Positions 25,091 to 34,295 of a stretch of DNA of 64,000 nt are shown here, in pieces (position 1 is the stretch's first letter; each line of letters opens with the position of its first letter). Made by a program: the position numbers and the translations under genes. The stretch comes from M269 sp964640795. Lineage in GTDB: Bacteria > Pseudomonadota > Gammaproteobacteria > Enterobacterales > Alteromonadaceae. The notes under the pieces are model-generated. The model made no database searches and was not told the DNA's origin. It was given only the letters and a program-made list of their open reading frames with translations. The stretch covers positions 248,001 through 312,000 of the forward strand of contig CAZXIN010000001.1 in the NCBI GenBank assembly GCA_964640795.1, read 5' to 3'.

Positions 25091-27604
25091 ATGTTTAAAA
25101 ATTACCTTGTCACTGCATGGCGAAACATTCTTAAAAACGGCATGTTTTCAGTGATTAATATTTTGGGTTTAGCGCTGGGGTTAATGAGCTGTATCTTAAT
25201 TATGCTGTTCGTTCGAGATGAATCAGGCTTTGAAAAATGGTTGCCCGACAGTGAACGAGTGGTGCGTATGCATTCGGCTTATTACAATCCGGGTAACCCG
25301 CCTTTCTTAACGGTCCGTTCAGCAGGCAATATGATGGAAGCTGTGCGCGATTATGCGGCGAATGAAGTCGAAGACGGCGTTCGATTGATCCGATTTGGTA
25401 TGACGGTGCGCAAAGGCGAGGGAGCTTTGGCTGAGACCATCACTTTGGTGGATGGCAGCTTTTTCAATATTTTCGATCTACCGTTTATACATGGCTCCAA
25501 AGAGAGTGCTTTTACTAAACCCTATGATTTAATCATTACAGAAGAAATCGCGATCAAATATTTTGGGCGAACGGATGTTGTTGGTGAAATTATGACAGTG
25601 TGTTGTGTTGGCCCTGAACCCAGCCCTGTGCCTGTTGCTGGTGTTATCGAAAATCTGCCAGACGCGACTCACTTGGACTTAAGTATGATCGTCTATCTCG
25701 ACCCAAGCATTGTTGAGAATAACTCGGGCCTCAATACCTGGACCAGTGCGAATGTTTATACTTACTTTAAAATGCGCAAAGGTGTTTCAGTCGATCAATT
25801 TCAAGAGAGGTTGACCTATTGGGTGGATGATGAAAGTCCGCTAGTTGAGATGTTTGCTCAAAATATGGGTGCATTGGGTGACAATGCTAAAATAAGCGAT
25901 GGGCTGAAACATAAGCTAATGCCGCTTGAAGATCTTCACCTCAACGCAAAACAAGATGCTGGTAATTTGGGTGACTTAACCCCTATGGGTGATAAGGCTT
26001 TAATTGTGACATTTACTTTGGTCGCAGGTCTTATTTTACTGATTGCTTGTATTAATTTTATGGACTTATCAACCGCAAGAGTGAACCATCGTTCTCGTGA
26101 AGTGGCTATGCGTAAAGTGTTAGGAGCCAGTCGGACACAGGTGGCGGTTCAATTTCTGAGTGAAGCTGTAGCGCTGGTTTTTATATCGCTTATTTTGGCG
26201 CTGATGTTGGTCGAACTGATATTACCTCTATATAACCAAGCTTTAGGGCGTCAGCTAGAGTTGCATTTGTTTAGCGATATCAAACTTATTGTGGTGTTGT
26301 TGGGCATTGGGTTGTTCATTGGTATTGGTTCAGGGATATATCCAGCCTTGTTTTTGTCACGCTTTATGCCGGGGCATTTGTTGAAATCAAGCAAAGGTGC
26401 TGAGGCTAATAGTTCATCGAGCTTAAGGAATATCCTTGTTATCTTCCAGTTTTCTGCCTCAATCGCTTTAGTGGTCTGTACCGCTGTTATCTACGGACAG
26501 ACACAGTACGCACAGTCTGTTGATGTGGGCTATGTGAGTGAAGACAAACTGGTTTTAAGTATAGGAAGACTAGATGATAACCGGGAAAGGTTACGCAACG
26601 AATTGCTTAAGTTGCCTGAAATTAGCTCAGTGGTTTATTCGTCGGAATCACCGACTCAAGATAATGAAAATAATAATCAATTTACCTTGATTGATGGTGA
26701 CAATAACACAGGCGTGAATACACCGGTGCTGTTGAACTATCACAACATGGGGTATGGCTTTTTTGAAGCTTACGGCGTTGAACCTTTAGCGGGGCGATTG
26801 TTCGATGAGGCTTATGGCAGCGATCAAATTCGTCAAACAGAAGATGGACAAGAAAACATCAGTGGCGCTAGCATTATTTTGAACGAAACGGCACTACCAA
26901 AGTTTGGCTTTAGTTCGCCACAAAGTGCTATTGGTAAAACGCTACGAGGTGCCGGCACAGGACAACAAGAGCTGACCATCATTGGCGTTATACCGGATAT
27001 GTATTTCCGTTCAATCAAGTTCGGCGTTCGAGCAAGTGCTTATATGCTTGATCCTAATCGTTTTCGCGTGGCTAATTTGAGCTTTAAAACGAACGACATT
27101 CCAGAGCTAATGAGAAAAGTAGAGTCAGTTTGGAATGACGTTGCACCATTACAACCGATTAACCTGCAATTTTTAGATGATATGATGAAAGCACAGTACG
27201 AAGAGGAAACCATACAAGCGAAGATGTTCTCTGCTTTCTCCATTTTGGCAATCGTTATTGCTTGTTTAGGATTGTATGGTCTTGCGGCCTTTACCACCGA
27301 GCGCAGAACACGCGAGATTGGCATTCGTAAAGTGATGGGGGCAGGTATTATCGATATTGTTACTTTACTCATATGGCAATTTTCTAAGCCTGTTATTATT
27401 GCCAATATTATTGCGTGGCCAATAGCTATTTATACGATGTTGATTTGGTTGGAGTCGTTTTCTTATCGGATCGACAGCATCTGGCTATTGCCCATCTGCT
27501 TTTCGGTTGGTCTAAGCTTAATGCTGATTGCTTGGCTGACTGTTGGGAGTAATGCCGCCAAAGTGGCGAAAGCGAATCCCATAAAAGCACTTAGACGAGA
27601 GTAA
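25091..27604 (+). CDS. ABC transporter permease with two FtsX domains (MacB-like, duplicated form)
   Basis: 837 residues. It starts FKNYLVTAWRNILKNGMFSVINI with the first membrane helix, then a periplasmic MacB-PCD-like domain (about 45-280), three membrane helices (about 295-420), a second anchor (SLRNILVIFQFSASIALVV), another periplasmic domain and a final FtsX unit ending ANPIKALRRE. The ERRTREIGIRKVMGA element is the family's coupling helix. Such duplicated permeases work as one mechanotransmission unit with the ATPase at 24386 and adaptor at 23089 to expel peptides or amphiphiles from the periplasm. Substrate unknown. Confidence 0.92.
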   Translation: MFKNYLVTAWRNILKNGMFSVINILGLALGLMSCILIMLFVRDESGFEKWLPDSERVVRMHSAYYNPGNPPFLTVRSAGNMMEAVRDYAANEVEDGVRLIRFGMTVRKGEGALAETITLVDGSFFNIFDLPFIHGSKESAFTKPYDLIITEEIAIKYFGRTDVVGEIMTVCCVGPEPSPVPVAGVIENLPDATHLDLSMIVYLDPSIVENNSGLNTWTSANVYTYFKMRKGVSVDQFQERLTYWVDDESPLVEMFAQNMGALGDNAKISDGLKHKLMPLEDLHLNAKQDAGNLGDLTPMGDKALIVTFTLVAGLILLIACINFMDLSTARVNHRSREVAMRKVLGASRTQVAVQFLSEAVALVFISLILALMLVELILPLYNQALGRQLELHLFSDIKLIVVLLGIGLFIGIGSGIYPALFLSRFMPGHLLKSSKGAEANSSSSLRNILVIFQFSASIALVVCTAVIYGQTQYAQSVDVGYVSEDKLVLSIGRLDDNRERLRNELLKLPEISSVVYSSESPTQDNENNNQFTLIDGDNNTGVNTPVLLNYHNMGYGFFEAYGVEPLAGRLFDEAYGSDQIRQTEDGQENISGASIILNETALPKFGFSSPQSAIGKTLRGAGTGQQELTIIGVIPDMYFRSIKFGVRASAYMLDPNRFRVANLSFKTNDIPELMRKVESVWNDVAPLQPINLQFLDDMMKAQYEEETIQAKMFSAFSILAIVIACLGLYGLAAFTTERRTREIGIRKVMGAGIIDIVTLLIWQFSKPVIIANIIAWPIAIYTMLIWLESFSYRIDSIWLLPICFSVGLSLMLIAWLTVGSNAAKVAKANPIKALRRE

Positions 27605-27662
27605 CGAGGTTGGCGTATTGAGCTGAGTCGTGAGTAGCTTGATGCGCTTCTTTATATGCAAC

Positions 27663-28538
27663 CTATGCAGTACTGGTTCCTGAAATGCCTAAGATAAGAT
27701 CCTTTTTCGATTGCAACTTTGTGTAAAGGAATGTCATAAGGGTTTTTATCCTTGGCGTATTTCTTAGATCAGGATGGGTGAGTACCCATAATTCTTGAGT
27801 AGGTATCGGGTCAAAATCTGATAAACGCACTAGGTTGGGTTCTTGATCTGCCATATAACAAGCGTTGCGTCCGATTGCTTGCCCTTCTTTAATCATAGTA
27901 TGCCTTAACATGGGATCGTCTGATACAAAGCTGATAGGGAGGTTTTCATAGACAGTGCCTTTTATCCATTCGGGCTTGAATGATGGTGCGACTAAGCACC
28001 AATCTTTGCGAGGTTTTGTCGTGACATAATGTTTGTTAGCATAAAGAGCAACCGAATAAGGAAAGAGTTTGTGACCAACTAAGTGATCTGGTGGCATAGC
28101 TGTTCCTCTAATGACAATGTCTGCTTCTGAACGATCGAGATCAGCAAACTGATAAGAGCTAACAACTTCAAGCTCAATTTGTGGGTACATTTTTGTGAAC
28201 ATACCTAGTTCTTCAAGTAGTAGAAAGTGAGCGACAGTACCAGGTATGGATAAGACTACTTTACCGGACAGCTCAGCATTTGCTGAGCGAATCTGGCGTT
28301 CGGATGTATAATCTAAATCTTCTATTTGTGTTGCAGTATTGATCAATTGAAGGCCAGATTCGGTTGCTCGATAACCATCTGACGTTCGCTCAAACAATGT
28401 TGTTCCCCATTTACGATCTATGTGCGTGAGGCGACGTGAGATAGTGGTGTGATTCACGCCCATAAGCTGAGCCGTGCCTCTCAGCGTCTTCGAACGGTAC
28501 AAGGCCAGAATTAATCGATAATCGTCCCAATCTTTCAT
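27663..28538 (-). CDS. LysR-family transcriptional regulator
   Basis: 291 residues. N-terminal winged HTH (TLRGTAQLMGVNHTTISRRL, about 18-37) followed by WGTTLFERTSDGY, the standard LysR continuation. The periplasmic-binding-like effector domain spans about 90-285 (GKVVLSIPGTVAHFLLLEEL). It is divergent from the exported protein at 28643, with 104 bases between starts, so that gene is the natural candidate target. Effector unknown. Confidence 0.92.
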   Translation of the reverse strand: MKDWDDYRLILALYRSKTLRGTAQLMGVNHTTISRRLTHIDRKWGTTLFERTSDGYRATESGLQLINTATQIEDLDYTSERQIRSANAELSGKVVLSIPGTVAHFLLLEELGMFTKMYPQIELEVVSSYQFADLDRSEADIVIRGTAMPPDHLVGHKLFPYSVALYANKHYVTTKPRKDWCLVAPSFKPEWIKGTVYENLPISFVSDDPMLRHTMIKEGQAIGRNACYMADQEPNLVRLSDFDPIPTQELWVLTHPDLRNTPRIKTLMTFLYTKLQSKKDLILGISGTSTA

Positions 28539-28642
28539 TGGTGCATATTCGCACCAAAGGTGTGATAAAGCAATCCGTGACTTTGCGCCATCTAAAATAA
28601 AAAATAGGCCTGTTGATATACTATTGATGAAAAGAGGTTGCC

Positions 28643-29398
28643 GTGAGAACAGTGAAAAAAATAACGATGCTTTGTAGCGTAATGATGTGTTTGGCTTTAC
28701 CCGCTAGTGCAGGAAAGGCGCTTAGTCAGGTATCAGAACCCGTCATTAAGCAGCAATTAAGTATTAAAAAGGGGCAGGTTTTTTCGATAGTCGCGCCTGA
28801 TAATAAGGTGGGTGGAGAAAAAGCTGTGAGCGAATACTATCAGCGCGCTTTTCCGTTAGCAGAAAGCTTTGGATTGAAAAGGCACTTAAGTTTAAAAGCG
28901 CCAACTACTTTAGTGGGAGACTACAAACCTGGTGGATTTATTTTCTTTTCTTGGCCAGACCAAGAGTCTGAGAAAAAGCTGATCAATCATGCTGAATGGC
29001 CTGAGATTAAAGCACTAAGACCAAACGGCTGGAATGAGCTCAAAATCTATTCGTCTTTGGCAGAAAATGATATTGATATTACCTTTGATTCGAGCAAGTT
29101 TTATACCTTGGCTGTTGCTTGGTTCAATCCAGAAAACCCAGATGATTACACTAACTATTTGGCGGGTATCGAAGACACTGTTGCTGAGGTAGGTGGGAAG
29201 TTTATCTTGAAGATTCACCACCCAAGGTTTGAAGCTCATGCGTCGCCACTGATTGATCCGGGCCAAATTACGCTAGTCGAATGGGATTCTCCAGAAGGGC
29301 TGGCGGCGTTACAGCAGAGCGAAGCATTTAAAACATTTTCCCCTCTTCTATCCAGTGGTGTGACAACCTTTGAGTTGCACAATATTGTGCCTATATAG
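28643..29398 (+). CDS. Exported protein with two DUF1330/EthD-like alpha-beta barrel halves
   Basis: 251 residues with a GTG start (GAGG just upstream) and a signal peptide (residues 1-23, ending LPASAG). The mature part shows two similar halves, each with a strand-helix-strand pattern ending in an (E/F)FxSWPD or VEWDSPEGL element (GGFIFFSWPDQESEKKL near 93; ITLVEWDSPEGLAALQQSE near 210). This repeat pattern matches dimeric ferredoxin-like domains such as DUF1330. Divergent from a LysR regulator. Biochemical role not known. Confidence 0.6.
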   Translation: MRTVKKITMLCSVMMCLALPASAGKALSQVSEPVIKQQLSIKKGQVFSIVAPDNKVGGEKAVSEYYQRAFPLAESFGLKRHLSLKAPTTLVGDYKPGGFIFFSWPDQESEKKLINHAEWPEIKALRPNGWNELKIYSSLAENDIDITFDSSKFYTLAVAWFNPENPDDYTNYLAGIEDTVAEVGGKFILKIHHPRFEAHASPLIDPGQITLVEWDSPEGLAALQQSEAFKTFSPLLSSGVTTFELHNIVPI

Positions 29399-29465
29399 TT
29401 GAACGTGGTCAAAATAAGTTAATTCGCTGATTGGTATTATCAAGTTGATTGTGCCTGTCAGTAAG

Positions 29466-29496
29466 AGCTTTGGGCAGTTGTTTTACGCTCAAAGCT
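29466..29496. terminator. Hairpin between convergent genes
   Basis: A 10-bp stem AGCTTTGGGC/GCTCAAAGCT with one G-T pair and an 11-base loop, located between the convergent genes ending at 29398 and 29498. There is no clear T run on either side, so termination is likely but not certain. Confidence 0.4.
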
Positions 29497-29497
29497 G

Positions 29498-30238
29498 TTA
29501 TTCCCCAAAATAAGCACCAACAAAAGCTATGGTGTTCACTGCAGCATGCGCAACAATAACCGGTAGGAGGTTTCTCCCGACCAGATAGTACCCCAGCCCA
29601 TACACGAGCCCACCAATCCCTGAGCCTATTATTCCCCTCAAACCATGAGAAAAGTGTCCGACACCAAATGCAATAGCAGATATAACAATCGCTAATACCC
29701 AGCCTTTGCGTGTTTGTCCGAATACATTGGCTATAGCGTTCATTAATAAGCCACGAATTAAAACTTCTTCACTGATAACCGCTAGCCACATGATAGGGAG
29801 TAAGGATAAAAGAAGGGGTAAATTTCCTTCGAGTATATCTGTCGGTCTTGATAATCTTGGTGGTGTATTCAATAGCTCAAGAATAAAGCCTGAGGGTATT
29901 GTCGATGCAATACGTCCCGTTAATATCAGTACAGCAGCCATGACTATTAGCACTACTGTTCTACGACGTGAAAAGTGCCACCGAGGCCAAACTAACCCAA
30001 TGTCTTTAAAATGATGGCCACTAAGCTTATAGATTGTAGCCATCAAAATCGTGAGAATGACGAAAGGCGTTGTGCGTCCCATAACAGGTAAAAAGTTATA
30101 CATATGCCCGTATTCGGCTGATTCTCGCAGTGTAAGTAAGGCGACAAATACACCAAAAGCCATACAATAAAGCATGACGCGATGGGCATGCCAAGCATTT
30201 GCATGTTGTCTCAACATCAATAAATTACCTTTAAGCAT
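29498..30238 (-). CDS. CPBP-family intramembrane metalloprotease (CAAX protease-like)
   Basis: About 246 residues from the ATG at 30238 (an ATG at 30217 has AAAGGT upstream; a TTG at 30289 is also in frame). Six to eight hydrophobic segments. The CPBP motifs are present: EEVLIRG (paired Glu and Arg), then GVGHFSHG and, in the last helix, IVAHAAVNT. These place the metal-binding residues inside the membrane. Bacterial relatives act in peptide maturation or bacteriocin self-immunity, but nothing in the direct surroundings points to a substrate. Confidence 0.85.
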   Translation of the reverse strand: MLKGNLLMLRQHANAWHAHRVMLYCMAFGVFVALLTLRESAEYGHMYNFLPVMGRTTPFVILTILMATIYKLSGHHFKDIGLVWPRWHFSRRRTVVLIVMAAVLILTGRIASTIPSGFILELLNTPPRLSRPTDILEGNLPLLLSLLPIMWLAVISEEVLIRGLLMNAIANVFGQTRKGWVLAIVISAIAFGVGHFSHGLRGIIGSGIGGLVYGLGYYLVGRNLLPVIVAHAAVNTIAFVGAYFGE

Positions 30239-30316
30239 CAACAGACTGTTGAAGGAGAGGTTACTGCGTACAGGCGTTTTATATATCAAGATCTTGCTAT
30301 TAGTTAATCTCAGCTA

Positions 30317-30370
30317 TTTCAAAACCCGTTGCGAGAAATAGCGTGTCGGTTCAAATCCGGCCTCTGCTAT
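30317..30370 (+). pseudogene. 3' fragment of a leucine tRNA gene (CAA anticodon)
   Basis: Beginning at an anticodon loop TTCAAAA, the sequence continues with a long class II variable arm (TGCGAGAAATAGC), a complete T arm (GTCGG-TTCAAAT-CCGGC) and an acceptor-like CTCTGCTA. The order closely follows the 3' half of bacterial tRNA-Leu(CAA). No 5' half can be found upstream and there is no CCA. Such 3' fragments are usually left by integration at a tRNA gene. Confidence 0.55.
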
Positions 30371-30408
30371 GAGAAAATAGAGCTGACAAGCTAAAGGAGC
30401 AATGTGTT

Positions 30409-30759
30409 ATGACTATCGAAAGAATCGACACTAAACAGCGCATGAGCCGCATTGTTAAACACAATGGCGTCATCTATTTATGTGGACAGGTATGCGCTGA
30501 TGCCAGTAAAGCCATTACAGAACAGACTCAAACCATGTTAGATAAGGTAGATGAGCTATTGGCAAAGTCTGGTAGCTCTCGCGAACACATCCTCTCAGCC
30601 ACTATTTATCTTAAAACCATGGATGATTTTAGTGCTATGAATACGGTTTGGGACAATTGGATCCCTGATGGCCACGCCCCAGCGCGTGCATGTGTAACAG
30701 CAGATATGGCACGAGAAGAATTACTTGTGGAAATTTCAGTTATTGCCGCTGAGAAGTAA
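30409..30759 (+). CDS. RidA/YjgF-family protein
   Basis: 116 residues, typical RidA length. Seen: YLCGQVCAD near the start, VDELLAKSGSSREHILSATIYL mid-protein, and the C-terminal ARACVTADMAREELLVEISVIA with the active-site Arg in PARACV near residue 91. RidA proteins hydrolyse reactive enamine/imine intermediates such as 2-aminoacrylate, but this branch (ending AEK, with the GQVCAD variant) is one of several subfamilies, and activity may differ. An AAAGGAG ribosome site precedes the ATG. No operon partners. Confidence 0.9.
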   Translation: MTIERIDTKQRMSRIVKHNGVIYLCGQVCADASKAITEQTQTMLDKVDELLAKSGSSREHILSATIYLKTMDDFSAMNTVWDNWIPDGHAPARACVTADMAREELLVEISVIAAEK

Positions 30760-31073
30760 CGTCAGATAAAACTACTGTGGACAATAGCGTTGATTAAACT
30801 TTCTGATCAATTATTTTGAACTGCAGAGTGAGTTTAAGAATTGACATGCCTGCGCTCGAAAGAATTCCGTTATCTTCGAACAGGGCTTTTGCAGCTCTTA
30901 TTGCCAATCAACTGACCGTTAGGACATAAAGTCAATTGATTCGACATCTCTTCTCCAGAGTAGAGATAAGTTAACATGGATTAACACATATCGAAATTGA
31001 CTTAGCTTGGTTAAAACCGCATTCTCAGTGGCCATTTAGTCAGCCAATAAAAGAAATTATGAGGAAATAAACG
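30760..31073. other. Intergenic region upstream of the amidohydrolase gene
   Basis: 314 bases without a gene. It contains an imperfect dyad around AATCAACTGACC...AAGTCAATTGATT (about 30907-30940), which might be a regulator site. No terminator is clear. Confidence 0.35.
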
Positions 31074-32348
31074 ATGATTGGTATCCGTATTTTTCGCCTT
31101 GTATGTGTAGGTGCATTAGCACTGAGTGGTTTTGTACATGCGGCACCTACTGTGATTAAAGCAGGGAATGTGTTGGATGTTTCTACCGGTAAATGGCTGA
31201 AAAACCAATTAATATTTATTGAAAATGATCGTATTGAAGAGATTAAACCTATAACAGCGACTATCCCTCAAGATGCTAAAGTTGTCGATTTAAGTGCGCA
31301 ATATCTTTTACCCGGATTTATGGATATGCATACGCATTTGATGAACCCTCTGGATAAGAACTTCTTTGCTGGGCTTTTTCAATCGCCTCATCGTGCTGTT
31401 ATTGGTGGTGTTGTGAATGCAGAAAAAACCCTTAAAGCTGGTTTTACGACTGTGCGTGATGTTGGCTCAGCAGAATACATGGATGTTGCATTAAGAAATG
31501 CGATTAATGACGGAGAAGTACCTGGACCACGTATTGCAGCAGCGGGCAATGCGCTGGGCATTACGGGCGGACATTGTGATGACAATACACTGAACTATAC
31601 CTTTGAACAAAAGTCAGGCGGTGTCGCTGATGGACCTTGGGCTGTACGACAATTAGTGCGTAAAAACGTTAAGTACGGTGTTGATGTCATTAAGTTCTGT
31701 GCGACAGGCGGTGTTTTTTCTAAAGGAACGCAAGTCGGGGCAAGACAGTACACGTTGGAAGAGATGCAAGCCATAGTCGATGAAGCGCATACGCATGGTA
31801 AAACCGTTGCGGCACATGCACATGGTACAGAGGGAATTCAGTATGCTATCGAGGCCGGTGTTGATTCGATTGAACATGCTAGTTTCTTAGATAAAAAGAC
31901 GATCGCTATGGCAAAGAAAAAAGGGACAGTGTTCTCAATGGATATCTATAACACTGAGTATACTTTAGCTGAAGGGGCAAAAAATGGCGTACCGGAAGAA
32001 AACTTAGAAAAGGAACGGCAAGTTGGCACTCGTCAGCGGGAAAGTTTTTCGATGGCTGTTAAAGCCGGTGCGAAGATGGTATTCGGCTCCGATGCTGCTG
32101 TCTATCCGCATGGCGACAATGGTAAACAATTCGCGCGTATGGTTAGGTTCGGAATGACACCTTTAGAAGCTGTTCAGGCAGCGACCATTAATGCTGCGGA
32201 ATTACTCAAATGGCAAGATGATCTTGGTAGCTTAAGTGTTGGTAAATATGCTGATATAGTTGCTGTCAGTCAAAATCCACTAGATGACATTAGTGAGCTT
32301 GAAAACGTTGAGTTTGTGATGAAAGGCGGTGTTGTTTACAAGCAATAG
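31074..32348 (+). CDS. Exported amidohydrolase (imidazolonepropionase/Xaa-Pro dipeptidase-like)
   Basis: 424 residues with a signal peptide (residues 1-23, ending FVHA). Metal site residues of the amidohydrolase superfamily: MDMHTHLM near 84, a Lys in DVIKFCATGG near 203, His in VAAHAHG near 242, His in DSIEHAS near 262 and Asp in VFGSDAAVYPHG near 340. The arrangement fits the branch of secreted or periplasmic dipeptidases acting on Xaa-Pro or N-acyl dipeptides. An AGGAAA site precedes the ATG. Exact substrate not predictable. Confidence 0.85.
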   Translation: MIGIRIFRLVCVGALALSGFVHAAPTVIKAGNVLDVSTGKWLKNQLIFIENDRIEEIKPITATIPQDAKVVDLSAQYLLPGFMDMHTHLMNPLDKNFFAGLFQSPHRAVIGGVVNAEKTLKAGFTTVRDVGSAEYMDVALRNAINDGEVPGPRIAAAGNALGITGGHCDDNTLNYTFEQKSGGVADGPWAVRQLVRKNVKYGVDVIKFCATGGVFSKGTQVGARQYTLEEMQAIVDEAHTHGKTVAAHAHGTEGIQYAIEAGVDSIEHASFLDKKTIAMAKKKGTVFSMDIYNTEYTLAEGAKNGVPEENLEKERQVGTRQRESFSMAVKAGAKMVFGSDAAVYPHGDNGKQFARMVRFGMTPLEAVQAATINAAELLKWQDDLGSLSVGKYADIVAVSQNPLDDISELENVEFVMKGGVVYKQ

Positions 32349-32383
32349 ATTTAACCTGTGAGAGTCATTTCATTCGAGGACAG

Positions 32384-33583
32384 TCATACACCCGTGTGAC
32401 TTTTTTGTTTCATCAAGAACACTTCTGAAGCCAATGTTTTTAATTGAAGTGAGTCAAATAAAGGCAAACGTCCGATTGGTGCCATCACCCAGTCACGAAA
32501 AACGTCGTGTAACCTATTGTTGGACTGAAATAGCGGTGTTAAGAATTTACTTAGATGGCGCACATAGGCTAATTGGTATCGCCGACCACGCCACCATTGT
32601 TCTAAGGAGTCAACCAATGCTTCATCATCTTTGTTGATAAACCTAGTTAATGCCCACGCGTCTAATAAAGCCATAGTGCAGCCTTGTCCCAGCTGTGGGC
32701 TGGTAGAGTGTGAGATATCGCCAATGGCAATTAACCGGTTAACAAAGGGGTTAGGTGTCCATATATCGTTGTAATTGGCGGGAATAAAATCGGCATATTC
32801 TAATGGTTCTATTGAGGAACATGTGTCGGGCCAGAAATGCATGATTTCATCTTTTACAGCCCTAAACTTAAGCGCATCCATCATGTTAAGATCTTGAGAG
32901 TTGACGCTCCAATAAAGCGCCGCTTCATGTTTATCGCCTGCCTTGCGCACTGGCAGGATTCCCATCATTTTGTTTGCTTTTCGACAGCGTTGGTGAAGAA
33001 GGTTAGGGGATAGCGTGGTCGGTAACTCAAATGTTGTCCAAAGGCAGCCCCATCCATAAGCTCTTTTAACTCTGTTTTTGAAGTGCTTTTCTGCCAGATC
33101 ACTATTGGCGCCAGAAGCAAGAATGCACAAGTCATAATCTTGCTGGGTTTCATTGACAACAATAGATGCGTTCCTATGACTGGTCACGCATTGGCTAATG
33201 TTGCTATCCCAAATAAAGTTTAGGTCTCGTTGATTCAAAGCTTCTGTTAGTAACGCATCATAAATTGTACTGCGTTGCACGCCCAAACCATGGCGAGGTG
33301 TTCCGTTTAGGCGTTGGTATTTAAGATCAAGAATGGTGCGGCCGGATGTGGTTTTTGACTGCAGACCCAATATGGGTATGGCATGTTCTGAAACCTTTTC
33401 CAAGATCCCAAGCTCTTGTAAGACAGCTTGACCTGGTGGTTGTAACAAAAAGCCCGCACCTACCGGGTGTGGTCTTTTAGCTTTATCATAGACAGTGACT
33501 TGAAAACCTTTTTTTGAAAGAAATATCGCAGAGGCTAGCCCTCCTATACCTCCGCCTACTATTGCTATTTTTTCTACTGCCAT
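32384..33583 (-). CDS. FAD-dependent monooxygenase (PHBH-type)
   Basis: 399 residues. N-terminal Rossmann fold with GGGIGGLASAIFLS near 10-23, a DG-like middle element (CILASGANS) and the flavin-binding IGDISHSTSPQLGQGCTMALLDAW near 292-315. This is the layout of single-component aromatic hydroxylases and related tailoring enzymes that use NAD(P)H and O2. It is convergent with the amidohydrolase. No substrate clue. Confidence 0.87.
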   Translation of the reverse strand: MAVEKIAIVGGGIGGLASAIFLSKKGFQVTVYDKAKRPHPVGAGFLLQPPGQAVLQELGILEKVSEHAIPILGLQSKTTSGRTILDLKYQRLNGTPRHGLGVQRSTIYDALLTEALNQRDLNFIWDSNISQCVTSHRNASIVVNETQQDYDLCILASGANSDLAEKHFKNRVKRAYGWGCLWTTFELPTTLSPNLLHQRCRKANKMMGILPVRKAGDKHEAALYWSVNSQDLNMMDALKFRAVKDEIMHFWPDTCSSIEPLEYADFIPANYNDIWTPNPFVNRLIAIGDISHSTSPQLGQGCTMALLDAWALTRFINKDDEALVDSLEQWWRGRRYQLAYVRHLSKFLTPLFQSNNRLHDVFRDWVMAPIGRLPLFDSLQLKTLASEVFLMKQKSHTGV

Positions 33584-33824
33584 AATTCCCTTCTACAAGC
33601 TGATGTTTAAATAGCACAATCGCTTGGCTAACCAAAATCTATATTCATGATACAAAAGGGCTTCTCTAATAAGAAGCTGAACAACAAGTTTTTCAGAAGA
33701 CTACTGACATGTTTGGGTCATTCTTAAATGTACTATCTTTCCGGGTAACGTAAGCATCTTCAGCTGCTGTTTGTAGCATGGCTGAAATGCAATTCAATAT
33801 ATTGTTAAACATAGAGGAGATTAA

Positions 33825-34190
33825 ATGATGAAAATGAACTATTTCGTTGTTGGGACAAACAACATGGAGGTTTCTACTAAGTTCTACGATTCACTGTTTG
33901 AACGAAAAGAATTTAATAAGATACCTACTGAAAGAATGACGTTCTGGCAGGGGGAGGATTTTACATTTGCATTAGCTATCCCTTTCAATGAGGAACCTGC
34001 GTGCCATGGTAATGGAACAATGGTGGGTTTTAGTGTTGGTGGTAATGAAGAAGTGAAAAGGCTTCACAAAAAGGCGATTGAATTGGGCGGTACCTGTGAG
34101 GGCGAGCCAAATGAGCGGGGACCTTATTTTACAGCTTATGTGAGAGACTTAGATAAGAATAAAATATGTTTTTTTGAACCGATCGTTTAA
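33825..34190 (+). CDS. VOC-family (glyoxalase/dioxygenase fold) protein
   Basis: 121 residues. The VOC pattern is present: NYFVVGTNNMEVSTKFYDSLF at the start, TFALAIPFNEEPA in the middle and the closing YFTAYVRDLDKNKICFFEP with the usual metal-ligand Glu in FFEP. One complete betaalpha-beta-beta-beta pair. Members range from glyoxalase I to antibiotic-binding proteins, and the role here is not defined. A GAGG site precedes ATGATG. Confidence 0.85.
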   Translation: MMKMNYFVVGTNNMEVSTKFYDSLFERKEFNKIPTERMTFWQGEDFTFALAIPFNEEPACHGNGTMVGFSVGGNEEVKRLHKKAIELGGTCEGEPNERGPYFTAYVRDLDKNKICFFEPIV

Positions 34191-34203
34191 CGAGCTCAGG
34201 CAA

Positions 34204-34269
34204 CACTATACCCATACCACCTCAAAATTCCCGCTGAATCCGTCATTTTGAAGTGGAATGGGTGTAGTG
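34204..34269. repeat. Long palindromic element between convergent genes
   Basis: Two 25-base arms (34204-34228 and 34245-34269; CACTATACCCATACCACCTC... and its partner) pair with three mismatches around a 16-base loop. It lies between the stops of the VOC gene and the TRAP binding-protein gene, so it may act as a bidirectional terminator. Its length and high pairing also fit a small dispersed palindromic repeat. Confidence 0.6.
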
Positions 34270-34295
34270 GGTGCAAACAAACGCCTGTGCTGAGT

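Noticed and set aside
30240..30370. A complete tRNA-Leu gene
   Set aside because: The D arm, 5' acceptor strand and 5' anticodon stem are missing; only the 3' half is present and there is no CCA.
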